Shown here piece after piece: positions 31,881-41,247 of a stretch of 64,000 nt of DNA. Made by a program: the position numbers and the translations under genes. Position 1 is the stretch's first letter. Each line of letters starts with the position of its first letter. Source of the DNA: an uncultured Bacteroidales bacterium (lineage in GTDB: Bacteria; Bacteroidota; Bacteroidia; Bacteroidales; Muribaculaceae); assembly GCA_947175575.1 (NCBI GenBank), contig CAMWNG010000001.1:1-64000 (forward strand), written 5' to 3'. Below the pieces are notes generated by a model. It had not been told where the DNA came from. It saw nothing but the letters and a program-made list of their open reading frames with translations, and ran no database searches.

Positions 31881-34553
31881 TCAGCGGCCTGAGTTGACGA
31901 TCATGTTGCGCAGACGAGTGTTGAATTCTGTCTGTGCTTTGAGTTGATCGAGGCTGAGATGCATGCGATAGCGCCAGTAATGACGGGGATTTGCCGGCAC
32001 ATTAATAACTTCATCGGCGGGATTATCACGTCGTAGTTTGCCGTCCATCGAGAGCCAGTCGGCAAGCGGGATTATGCAAAGCATTGACGGTGACTGTACC
32101 TGCAGATTCAGGATCTGTTCGCACACCCACGGTTCGGCGAAATAAGGAGCATCGCCTGTGTGTCCGAGAACTGAATGGAAGAATTGAGCGCTCTTGGCTC
32201 GGTCGTCCTCCCACCATGCACGGATACCGCCCATATCGTGTGTGGACGTTGTACATACGCTATAATACGGATAAGACCACGTGTTGCCGAAAGGAGTGTT
32301 GGGATCCTTGGGCATTCTCTGTATTTCCAGAGTGAGAATCTCAAGTTGGCTGAGCACTGCAGGAACACAGTTCGGAATCATGCCGAGATCCTCCGCACAT
32401 GTGAGCATGTTCGTGGCGTCGATGAGCGGCGGGAGTTTCCACATTGCCTTTCCGTACCAGAAGTCGTTGTGACGGCGGTAGAAGAAGTCGTTATAAAGGC
32501 GGTCGAAGCACCAGCGTTCGTAGTCGTTGAGCGAACGGTAGATATAAGTGAACTGGGCTGAGATGCGTGGATGGTATTTGCCTTTTTCGTACGGGTCTTC
32601 AATAAAGAGAACCTGATCGATAAGGCCGAGAAGTCCCTGACAGAGCCGGTGGTTCTTGTCATTATGTTCTTCCTTGGCGAAATAGTCGGCCACTGCGCGC
32701 TGTGTGGCAAAGGTGTCTTTAAGCTTGTATCTGCCATAACCGACATGGTACATGAAGCGTTCACGTGCTTCGTCAGTATATTCGCCGAAGAAATCTCCCA
32801 AGAAGTGATCCATGATGAAGGGAGTGGTCATGAGGTCGACATCCAGCCAGAAATCGTAATTGTATTTAAGTTCGTCGGGAGTGAAGGGGAGTGCGGGGTG
32901 GAATATGCCGAGCAGACCGTGTATGGCGTCAATGGGTATCTGCCAGATGCGGAAGAAGCCCAGGACATGGTCGATACGGTATGCATCGAAATATTCACTC
33001 ATCTTGCGGAAGCGGTTTTTCCACCATTGGAATCCGTCGCGACCCATTTCTTCCCAATTGTAGGTCGGGAAGCCCCAGTTCTGACCGAGTACCGAGAAAT
33101 CATCCGGTGGAGCACCGGCTTGACAGTCCATATTGAACAGTCGTGTGTCGCGCCATGCGTCCACGCTGTCGCGGGAGATGCCGATGGGTATATCGCCTTT
33201 GATAGCTATGCCTTGTGCGTTTGCATACTGGTGTACGTGTTGCATCTGTTTGTCAAGATGGAACTGCAGATAGCAGACGTAATTGATGCGCTCGGCATTG
33301 TCAGCTATGAACCTGTCGACTTTCGCCTGATCGTATTTTGCATATTCGCCCCATTGAGAGAATACCGGTGTGCCGAATTTATCGCGGAGCACACAAAAAG
33401 CTGCGTAGGGCAACAACCATTCCTTGTTGCGTTCTACGAACTGCTTGTATTCGGGAGATGCTATGGTGCGCTCTCCTTCCTGTGCGAAAATCTCGTTGAA
33501 GTATTCGATTTTAGCGCTGTTTACGCGCTCGTAGTCAACCTGAGGCAGTGCATTGAGTTCATGCCGCAGGCGGTCAAAATATTCTCGACGCTCCGGCGAT
33601 GCAAGAATACCCATCTGTTCGAGACGCAGATACATGGGATGCAGCGCGAAGCAGGAATTTGCGTTGTAAGGGTAGGAGTCGACCCATGTGTGGGTCATTG
33701 TGGTGTCGTTGATGGGAAGAATCTGCAGGAATGTCTGGCCTGTGGATTTACACCAGTCAACCATTTTTTTCAGATCATAAAAATCACCTACACCGAAATC
33801 TTCTTCTGAACGCAGGGAGAATACCGGAATTGCTGTGCCGGCACCTTTCCAGGGGGCCATGGGATTTACGAAACGCATTCCGGCTATGATAGTGGATGCA
33901 TGTGCATCAGGAGTTACACCGATGGTACGGTTTTCGCCGCCTTCCCATGCCACAACACTTCCGTCGCGGCGGGTTATGAGGAATTTGTATTCTGTCTCGG
34001 CTTTGATATCCTTGGCTTCTATAGTGACCGTCCAACGGGGATAGAAAGCATCGCTGAGCACGATCGCCTTCGAAGGATCCCAAGCACCCAGAGACTGTGC
34101 AGCACCGCAGATGGCGATACGACAGTCGGAGGCAACCATAGGTGCGGAAACCTCAATCGAGAGGTAACCCATCCGCGGAAGCTGTTCTTTTGACCGATCG
34201 GAGCGCTTGCATACACATTCTGTAAAGGCAGAAGCGTAATAAGGTTTGTCCCAGGGCTGATCCTGCCAGCGGTCATAAACATGATAATTGCGCACACTAC
34301 GTCCGCGCATGAACATGTGGGGAGCTCCCCATTCGGTTTTGGTATAACCGTTCTCATGCCGCACTTCGTAGTGGTACTCGAGAGTCTGAACCGAGTCGGG
34401 CACTTCAATTTCCGCGCTCCAGTGCTCAGAGCCGTCAAGGGTCATGCGGAGGGCCTTATGCCAGTCGCCATCGCCCAGAGCGGGACAGTTGCCCGAAACA
34501 TACAGTGATTCGCCCCAGTTAGTGCGGTAATCAATGTTTAAGGTGATTTTCAT
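31881..34553 (-). CDS. malQ: 4-alpha-glucanotransferase with N-terminal starch-binding (CBM20-like) domains
   Basis: GKGAGTAIPVFSLRSEEDFGVGDFYDLKKMVDW, DIPIGISRDSVDAW, YRIDHVLGFFRIWQIP, CAEDLGMIPNCVPAVL; start shifted from 34586. Confidence 0.94.
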   Translation of the reverse strand: MKITLNIDYRTNWGESLYVSGNCPALGDGDWHKALRMTLDGSEHWSAEIEVPDSVQTLEYHYEVRHENGYTKTEWGAPHMFMRGRSVRNYHVYDRWQDQPWDKPYYASAFTECVCKRSDRSKEQLPRMGYLSIEVSAPMVASDCRIAICGAAQSLGAWDPSKAIVLSDAFYPRWTVTIEAKDIKAETEYKFLITRRDGSVVAWEGGENRTIGVTPDAHASTIIAGMRFVNPMAPWKGAGTAIPVFSLRSEEDFGVGDFYDLKKMVDWCKSTGQTFLQILPINDTTMTHTWVDSYPYNANSCFALHPMYLRLEQMGILASPERREYFDRLRHELNALPQVDYERVNSAKIEYFNEIFAQEGERTIASPEYKQFVERNKEWLLPYAAFCVLRDKFGTPVFSQWGEYAKYDQAKVDRFIADNAERINYVCYLQFHLDKQMQHVHQYANAQGIAIKGDIPIGISRDSVDAWRDTRLFNMDCQAGAPPDDFSVLGQNWGFPTYNWEEMGRDGFQWWKNRFRKMSEYFDAYRIDHVLGFFRIWQIPIDAIHGLLGIFHPALPFTPDELKYNYDFWLDVDLMTTPFIMDHFLGDFFGEYTDEARERFMYHVGYGRYKLKDTFATQRAVADYFAKEEHNDKNHRLCQGLLGLIDQVLFIEDPYEKGKYHPRISAQFTYIYRSLNDYERWCFDRLYNDFFYRRHNDFWYGKAMWKLPPLIDATNMLTCAEDLGMIPNCVPAVLSQLEILTLEIQRMPKDPNTPFGNTWSYPYYSVCTTSTHDMGGIRAWWEDDRAKSAQFFHSVLGHTGDAPYFAEPWVCEQILNLQVQSPSMLCIIPLADWLSMDGKLRRDNPADEVINVPANPRHYWRYRMHLSLDQLKAQTEFNTRLRNMIVNSGR

Positions 34554-34673
34554 ATCGGGTGTTTTCTGATATTGTTTTAAGTTCACAAATTGACTATAAG
34601 ACTAAAGTCCTGCGAAATTAATAAAAATTGTGTATTGCTCCAAAAATTCCGCGATAAAATTCATTTGTGACTC

Positions 34674-36575
34674 TCATTTCATCTCCAAATCGAGTCTGTT
34701 ACGTTCATAGAAGTCAATGAACGCTTCGTTGACAAGTCTGTTGCCGCCCGGTGTTGGATAATTTCCGGAGAAATACCAGTCGCCGGGATGCCCCGGAATA
34801 GCCTTGTGCATGTCCTCGAGAGTCTGATACAAGATATCGACTTTAGCCTTTATGGGATGGGATGCATCCTTGATCAGAAGGGTTACGATTCCGGCTGTAA
34901 TCTCATCGTCTGTAAAAGGTGCATATATGGCTTTTACGCAGTTTGTCCTTTCGTTATAGGGTCGCTTACGCTGAGCGAGACATGCTTCGTAGGTTTCTCG
35001 GACAATGTGACCGCGGCCGCTTGTCATTAACAGCATTATTGCAGCATGAAATGCGATAAACTGGTCGAGGGCTGACATGTCGATGCCATAATAATCGGGG
35101 TAACGTACCTGCGGAGACGAACTTACGATGATTATACGCCGGGGATTGAGACGGTCGAGCTGCCGCAGGATAGACTGCCGCAAGGTCGTGCCGCGCACAA
35201 TGGAGTCGTCTATTGCCACCAAGGTGTCCACACCCGGTTCTACTGTGCCGTATGTCACATCGTAAACATGAGCTACCATATCATCTCGTGAAGATCCTTC
35301 GGCTATGAATGTACGCATCTTTACATCTTTGATCGCTATCTTCTCAACGCGTATCCGTTCGCTCAAAATATTCTTCAGTGTATGCTCGGTTGCGTTTCCT
35401 TCCGATACAGCTTTCTGAATTTTCTGATATTTTATGCCGTCAAGATGTCTCTCAAGACCTTGTATCATTCCGAAGAAAGCAACTTCAGCCGTATTCGGAA
35501 TGAAAGAAAACACGGTATGGCGCACATCGTTGTCTACCATTCCGAGCAGACGTGGAACAAGCATTTCACCGAGACGTTTTCGTTCGGCATAAATGTCTAT
35601 GTCCGAACCGCGGGAAAAATATATACGTTCAAACGAGCAACGGCGGTTGTCTTCCTGAGGTAAAATTTCTTCGACCTTTACGTCTCCGGCCTTGTTGACA
35701 AGCAATGCGTTGCCCGGGGTGAGTTCTTTCACCGAGTCGCATGGTACGTCGAATACAGTCTGAATAACGGGCCGTTCTGATGCCAGTACGACGATTTCAT
35801 CGTCATAATAATAGAATGCGGGACGGATGCCGTGAGAGTCGCGGACCGCGAACATGTCACCGGAACCGGTGGCGCCGCACATCACAAATCCGCCGTCCCA
35901 TTGAGGAGCGACGTTGCGCAATACGCGTCCCATGTCCATCCGGTCCTCGATTGCGATGGCCAGATCCGGGTCGTGCATTGTGTCGCGGAGAGAGCGGTAG
36001 AGATGATGGTTCTCTTTATCGAGAGCATAACCGACCTGCTCAAGAATCATGTTGGTATCGCTGTATATGCGTGGATGCTGGCCCTGAGCCACTACGCCCT
36101 CGAACATTTCGCGCACATTGGTCATGTTGAAGTTTCCGCAGAGCATCAGCGATCGTGAGGCCCAGTTGTTGCGGCGCAGTACGGGATGTGCATAGTTCAA
36201 GCCACTTTTCCCGGTTGTAGAATACCGTAGATGTCCCATGTATATCTGTCCGATATATGGCGTGAACGCATCGACTTCATCTACCGGAAGCTGGTTTACG
36301 TTTTCAGGAATTTCATGGCCTATCTTTGAGAAAATCTGGGGAATGGCGTCTTTCCCCAACGCACGTTCGCGGAAAATCAGTTCATAACCTGCAGGCCCGT
36401 GAAGTTTCACGACACCGACCCCGGCAGCTTCCTGACCGCGGTTGTGCTGTTTCTCCATGAGGAGATACAATTTATCGAGTGCATAGGTGTACGAACCGTA
36501 TTTTTGTTTGTAATATTCAAGAGGGCGGCGCAGTCGTATGAGTGCCACACCGCACTCGTGTTTGAGAGGATCCAT
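34674..36575 (-). CDS. Amidophosphoribosyltransferase (PurF-like, Bacteroidales long form)
   Basis: MDPLKHECGVALIRLRRPLEYYKQ with propeptide-like start before Cys; MGHLRYSTTGKSG; VDTLVAIDDSIVRGTTLRQSILRQL PRPP motif. Confidence 0.88.
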   Translation of the reverse strand: MDPLKHECGVALIRLRRPLEYYKQKYGSYTYALDKLYLLMEKQHNRGQEAAGVGVVKLHGPAGYELIFRERALGKDAIPQIFSKIGHEIPENVNQLPVDEVDAFTPYIGQIYMGHLRYSTTGKSGLNYAHPVLRRNNWASRSLMLCGNFNMTNVREMFEGVVAQGQHPRIYSDTNMILEQVGYALDKENHHLYRSLRDTMHDPDLAIAIEDRMDMGRVLRNVAPQWDGGFVMCGATGSGDMFAVRDSHGIRPAFYYYDDEIVVLASERPVIQTVFDVPCDSVKELTPGNALLVNKAGDVKVEEILPQEDNRRCSFERIYFSRGSDIDIYAERKRLGEMLVPRLLGMVDNDVRHTVFSFIPNTAEVAFFGMIQGLERHLDGIKYQKIQKAVSEGNATEHTLKNILSERIRVEKIAIKDVKMRTFIAEGSSRDDMVAHVYDVTYGTVEPGVDTLVAIDDSIVRGTTLRQSILRQLDRLNPRRIIIVSSSPQVRYPDYYGIDMSALDQFIAFHAAIMLLMTSGRGHIVRETYEACLAQRKRPYNERTNCVKAIYAPFTDDEITAGIVTLLIKDASHPIKAKVDILYQTLEDMHKAIPGHPGDWYFSGNYPTPGGNRLVNEAFIDFYERNRLDLEMK

Positions 36576-36637
36576 ATTAGTTTCAGCGGATATTGTTGAC
36601 TTCCCCGACTGAAAGCAGCCGGGGAGCATTTGGCGTT

Positions 36638-38827
36638 TTAGCGTATGAACAGTAATTCGCGATATTTCGGAAGCGGCCACATACGGTTGTCGACCATTAG
36701 CTCGAGTTTATCGATGTGGTAGCGAATCTCTTCCATAGGAGGAACTACGTTATCGTGATATGCGATTGCTTTTTCACGTTCGCTGGTGATGCGATTGGCT
36801 TCTTTACGTGCTTCGATCATACGGTCTGTTTCGGCTTTGATAGCCTCCATATGTTCCGACATCCTTTCGATGGTGTCAAGATCGTGAGCCACTACTTTTT
36901 CACCTTTTTCACCGGGGAAAAGAGCTTTGAGTTTCACGACATTGTCGACCAGCATTGACTGATAACGTGTGGCAACCGGAACAATATGGTTGATAGCAAG
37001 ATCGCCGAGCACCCGGGCCTCAATCTGCACTTTCTTGGTGTACATTTCCCATTTCACTTCGTTACGTGCTGCGAGTTCCACGGGCGAGAACACTCCGGTG
37101 CGTCCGAACATTTTCACTGATTCCGGAGCGAGGTAGGCATCAAAGATTCTGGGAGCCGATGTTTCGCAGTCAAGACCGCGACGCTCGGCTTCTTCTTTCC
37201 ATTCATCCGAATAGCCGTTTCCGTCAAAATGAATGGCTTTCGATTCTTTTACAAGTTTGCGTAGCTCGGCGAGTATGGAATCCTGTGTGGACATTCCTTC
37301 TGCGATATGTTCCAATACATTTTTGTGGAAACTGTCGAGTTGATCAGCCACAGCTGCATTCAGTGCGATGAGCGCGCCCGCACAGTTGGCAGACGAACCG
37401 ACAGCTCGGAATTCGAATCTGTTTCCGGTGAACGCGAACGGCGACGTGCGGTTACGGTCTGTGTTGTCGAGCATCAGTTCGGGAATCTGCACGAGACCTA
37501 TGGATTTTTCGGCTTTGGACGCAAGTACGGCCAGCTCTTCGGGGGTCATGTTCTCGATCTGTTCGAGCACATGACTGAGCTGTTTCCCCAGGAATATGGA
37601 GATGATGGCAGGAGGAGCTTCGTTAGCACCGAGTCGATGAGCATTGGTCGCTGACATGATTGATGCTTTCAGTAAGGCATTATGGCGATGTACGGCTGCC
37701 ATTACGTTAACAGTGAATGTCAGGAAACGCAGGTTTTCCTGCGGTGTCTTACCGGGTGAAAAGAGCATGTCGCCTTTGTCAGTGCCGAGACTCCAGTTAT
37801 TGTGCTTGCCCGAACCGTTGATACCCGAGAAAGGTTTTTCGTGTAACAGTACATGGAAATTGTGTCTTCGCGCAACCTCAGCCATAAGGGTCATTATGAG
37901 CAGATTGTGGTCGTTGGCAAGATTGGTTTCCTCGAAAATCGGCGCGAGTTCAAACTGGTTGGGGGCTACTTCGTTGTGGCGCGTCTTGACGGGAATGCCA
38001 AGTTTGTGAGCTTCATGTTCAAGATCAAGCATAAAAGCTTCGACACGTGATGGTATCGCTCCGAAGTAGTGATCTTCGAGTTGCTGGTTTTTTGCGCTTT
38101 CGTGTCCCATAAGTGTGCGGCCTGTAAGCACCAGATCGGGACGGGCAGCATACAGGGCCTCGTCTACCAGAAAATATTCCTGTTCCCATCCGAGATAGTT
38201 TTTCACGTGCTTGACCTCTGGATCGAAGAGTTTGGCTACGGCTGTTGCCGCATGATCGATTGCGTTCAGAGAGCGGAGCAATGGTGTTTTGTAGTCCAGA
38301 CTCTCGCCTGTGTATGATATAAATATGGTAGGGATACAAAGAGTTCCGTCAAGAATAAATGCGGGGGAAGATATATCCCACGCGGAATAACCGCGTGCCT
38401 CGAATGTGTTGCGTATGCCACCGTTGGGAAATGAGGAAGCGTCGGGTTCCTGCTGTACAAGGAGTTTACCCGAAAATTCTTCCACGACTCCGCCTTTGCC
38501 GTCCGGCATAACAAACGCATCATGTTTTTCGGCAGTACCGTCGGTAAGCGGATGGAACCAGTGTGTGTAATGGCGCGCGCCATTATCCACGGCCCATCGT
38601 TTCATGCCTTCGGCCACGCTGTCGGCGAGCGAACGTGAGATAGGCTTTTTATCTTCAATTGCGGTGATCAGGGCTTCGTAAGTGTCTTTGGGAAGATATT
38701 CGTACATTTTCTTACGGTTGAACACAGCCCGTCCGAAATAAGCGTCCGGTCGTTCTGCGGGGAGTTCCACTGGAACGGCTTTGCGGTTGAACGCTTCTTC
38801 TACAACTTTAAAACGCAAAGATGACAT
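36638..38827 (-). CDS. glnN: Type III glutamine synthetase
   Basis: 729 aa; VKNYLGWEQEYFLVDEALYAARPDLVLTGRTLMG, HEKPFSGINGSGKHNNWSLGTD, NRTSPFAFTGNRFEFRAVGSSAN. Confidence 0.95.
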   Translation of the reverse strand: MSSLRFKVVEEAFNRKAVPVELPAERPDAYFGRAVFNRKKMYEYLPKDTYEALITAIEDKKPISRSLADSVAEGMKRWAVDNGARHYTHWFHPLTDGTAEKHDAFVMPDGKGGVVEEFSGKLLVQQEPDASSFPNGGIRNTFEARGYSAWDISSPAFILDGTLCIPTIFISYTGESLDYKTPLLRSLNAIDHAATAVAKLFDPEVKHVKNYLGWEQEYFLVDEALYAARPDLVLTGRTLMGHESAKNQQLEDHYFGAIPSRVEAFMLDLEHEAHKLGIPVKTRHNEVAPNQFELAPIFEETNLANDHNLLIMTLMAEVARRHNFHVLLHEKPFSGINGSGKHNNWSLGTDKGDMLFSPGKTPQENLRFLTFTVNVMAAVHRHNALLKASIMSATNAHRLGANEAPPAIISIFLGKQLSHVLEQIENMTPEELAVLASKAEKSIGLVQIPELMLDNTDRNRTSPFAFTGNRFEFRAVGSSANCAGALIALNAAVADQLDSFHKNVLEHIAEGMSTQDSILAELRKLVKESKAIHFDGNGYSDEWKEEAERRGLDCETSAPRIFDAYLAPESVKMFGRTGVFSPVELAARNEVKWEMYTKKVQIEARVLGDLAINHIVPVATRYQSMLVDNVVKLKALFPGEKGEKVVAHDLDTIERMSEHMEAIKAETDRMIEARKEANRITSEREKAIAYHDNVVPPMEEIRYHIDKLELMVDNRMWPLPKYRELLFIR

Positions 38828-39073
38828 CTTTTTTACTATTTTGTATGAGTATTGGATTTAAACTAAAAAGCCGCGCTGCATCCCTGTGCTTTTTCGTGTG
38901 CTCCGACTGAATGTCGGTTAGCATGAAATTTGGGGGATGTCAGAACGGGTATCATGATTCTGAAGCCTTATAAAACAAATGACCCTGCGGCATGGACATG
39001 TCGTCGGTCATGACTGACCGACATTACATCGCATCGCAGGGAAGTATGATTAAAACTCTCCATTTGTGAAAAT
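38828..39073 (-). promoter_or_regulatory. Long structured 5' leader of glnN with competing stems (candidate cis-regulatory RNA)
   Basis: Putative promoter at 39080-39111 gives about 245 nt of leader containing an extended hairpin (38983-39041) and alternative pairing of 39017-39025 with 38910-38918. Confidence 0.5.
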
Positions 39074-39079
39074 GATGTG

Positions 39080-39111
39080 CAAAGGTACAAGTTTTTTTTG
39101 AACCCGCCAAG
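39080..39111 (-). promoter_or_regulatory. Putative glnN promoter (-33 CTTG, 20 bp, -7 TACCTTTG)
   Basis: Minus strand CTTGGCGGGTTCAAAAAAAACTTG-TACCTTTG. Confidence 0.6.
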
Positions 39112-39146
39112 TCTGTGACAAAAAAATGAAGAGAAACGTGCAAATA

Positions 39147-39172
39147 AAAAGTCCGGTTTGAACCGGACTTTT
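39147..39172 (-). terminator. Terminator of the OPT transporter gene
   Basis: AAAAGTCCGGTT-TG-AACCGGACTTTT perfect 12-bp stem. Confidence 0.85.
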
Positions 39173-39189
39173 CAGTGACTCTTATCTTA

Positions 39190-41199
39190 TCAATTCTTAG
39201 CTCTTCGGGAATCGAAGTAGAGATAGCAGATAAGCAATGCGTAAGCAACAATTCCGAGCACTTGCGGAACGAATTCACCTCCGTTCTCCGGAACCTGTTT
39301 GCCACACATGATAGTGACAGCGGCCAAAACGCCGAATAGAGCACCACCGGCAATCAGACCCGATGAAATCAATGTGCCGCGATCCTGACGAGCCTTGCGA
39401 AGTGCCTCGTCTTTAGTGCTGCGTCCCACAAACCATGAGATCAGGCCACCGACAAGCATCGGGGTGTTGAGCGACAGCGGAAGGAACATGCCAAGGCAGA
39501 ATGCAAGTGCCGGTACACCGAGCCAGTTGAGTATCAGTGCAAGGATAGCACCGACTATATATAGGATCCATGGCGGTGTCTGACCCATCATCATGGGTTC
39601 GAGCACACCGGCCATGGCGTTGGCCTGAGGTGCGGCAAGAGCGTTTTCACCGGAGAAGCCGTAGACCTTATTTAGCATCATTATCACGGCACCTACCGTA
39701 GCAGCCGAAACCAATGTGCCGAGGAATTTCCAGCTTTCCTGCTTTTTGGGAGTGGAACCGAGCCAATAGCCTATTTTCAGGTCGGTGACAAAACCGCCGG
39801 CCATCGAGAGAGCCGTACACACCACACCGCCGACTACCATTGCGGCGACTATTCCGGAAGTGCCTTTGAGACCGATGGCGACAAAGATGGCTGAAGCTAT
39901 AATGAGAGTCATCAGTGTCATGCCGCTTACGGGATTAGAGCCTACGATAGCGATGGCGTTAGCTGCAACGGTAGTGAACAGGAACGCTATTATCGTGACA
40001 ACTATCCAGGCCACGACAGCCTGCCAGAAGGTATGTATCACTCCGATCCAGAAAAAGAGCAGAACCGCAACAAGGGCTATGGCGATAAAGAAGGTTATGT
40101 GCTTCATTGAGATATCGGTCTGCGAACGTACGGTTTTGACCGATGTCTGGGCGGAACGCAACTCACGTGAAGCAAGTCCGACGGCTTGTGCGATTATCGA
40201 CCATGATTTGATGATGCCGATGATGCCGGCCATTGCGATGCCGCCGATACCGATATAGCGGGCGTAATCGTGGAAGATGGTTCCAGGAGCCATAGCAGCA
40301 ATTTCCGTAGAGCCGTATGTACCCATGAGAGGAATGATTATCCACCATACGAAAATAGAACCGGCGAAAATCACGAAGGCGTATTTCAGGCCTACGATGT
40401 AACCGAGACCGAGCACGGCCGCACCCGTATTACATGATAATACGAACTTGAATTTGTCGGCAATAGTCTGTCCCCAGGCGTAAGCAGTGGTCGTTACAGT
40501 CTCGGACCAGAATCCGAAAGTAGCGACAAGATAATCGTATATGCCGCCAACCAGCGAGGCTATGACGAGCAGTTTGGCCTGACCGCCGTTTTTGGCTTTT
40601 GAACCGTTGCCGGAAATCAGGACCTGGGTGGTCGCAGTTGCTTCAGGGAAAGGATACTTTCCGTGCTGGTCTTTGACGAAGTATTTACGGAAGGGTATGA
40701 AAAACAGGATACCCAAAACACCGCCGAAGAGTGATGAAAGGAAAATCTGAAAAAAGTTGACGGAAATATCGGGGTGCGAAGCTTGCAGGATGTAGAGTGC
40801 AGGTAAGGTGAAGATCGCTCCGGCAACAATTACACCCGAACAGGCTCCTATCGACTGAATAATCACATTCTGGCCGATCGCGTTTTTCTTTTTCAATACG
40901 CCAGACAGGCCTACGGCTATGATTGCGATGGGTATGGCGGCTTCGAAAACCTGACCCACCTTTAATCCGAGATAGGCAGCTGCAGCGCTGAATATGACAG
41001 CCAGAACAAGGCCCATTGTGACAGAGTAGGGTGTCGCTTCGGGATAATCGTGTGCGGGATGCATCACCGGCACATATTCCTCGTCCTCCGCCAGCTGACG
41101 GAAAGCGTTTTCCGGCAGATCCACCGGTTCAACATCCGCGGGCGGAAGATTGACCGGCCCGGTTGTCTTTGCAAATCCGGGAGTTTTGTCCTTTTCCAT
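39190..41199 (-). CDS. OPT family oligopeptide transporter
   Basis: 669 aa polytopic; ITGNGSKAKNGGQAKLL-like loop, SNPVSGMTLMTLI, LGMFLPLSLNTPMLVGGLISWFVG. Confidence 0.92.
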   Translation of the reverse strand: MEKDKTPGFAKTTGPVNLPPADVEPVDLPENAFRQLAEDEEYVPVMHPAHDYPEATPYSVTMGLVLAVIFSAAAAYLGLKVGQVFEAAIPIAIIAVGLSGVLKKKNAIGQNVIIQSIGACSGVIVAGAIFTLPALYILQASHPDISVNFFQIFLSSLFGGVLGILFFIPFRKYFVKDQHGKYPFPEATATTQVLISGNGSKAKNGGQAKLLVIASLVGGIYDYLVATFGFWSETVTTTAYAWGQTIADKFKFVLSCNTGAAVLGLGYIVGLKYAFVIFAGSIFVWWIIIPLMGTYGSTEIAAMAPGTIFHDYARYIGIGGIAMAGIIGIIKSWSIIAQAVGLASRELRSAQTSVKTVRSQTDISMKHITFFIAIALVAVLLFFWIGVIHTFWQAVVAWIVVTIIAFLFTTVAANAIAIVGSNPVSGMTLMTLIIASAIFVAIGLKGTSGIVAAMVVGGVVCTALSMAGGFVTDLKIGYWLGSTPKKQESWKFLGTLVSAATVGAVIMMLNKVYGFSGENALAAPQANAMAGVLEPMMMGQTPPWILYIVGAILALILNWLGVPALAFCLGMFLPLSLNTPMLVGGLISWFVGRSTKDEALRKARQDRGTLISSGLIAGGALFGVLAAVTIMCGKQVPENGGEFVPQVLGIVAYALLICYLYFDSRRAKN

Positions 41200-41247
41200 G
41201 TATGTTATGATAATGATTAGTATTTCACATTAAATAATAAGATAGGT

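Noticed and set aside
32571-33809. 412-aa ORF antisense to malQ
   Set aside because: Shadow ORF inside a clear conserved gene; no recognisable domain, composition typical of antisense translation.
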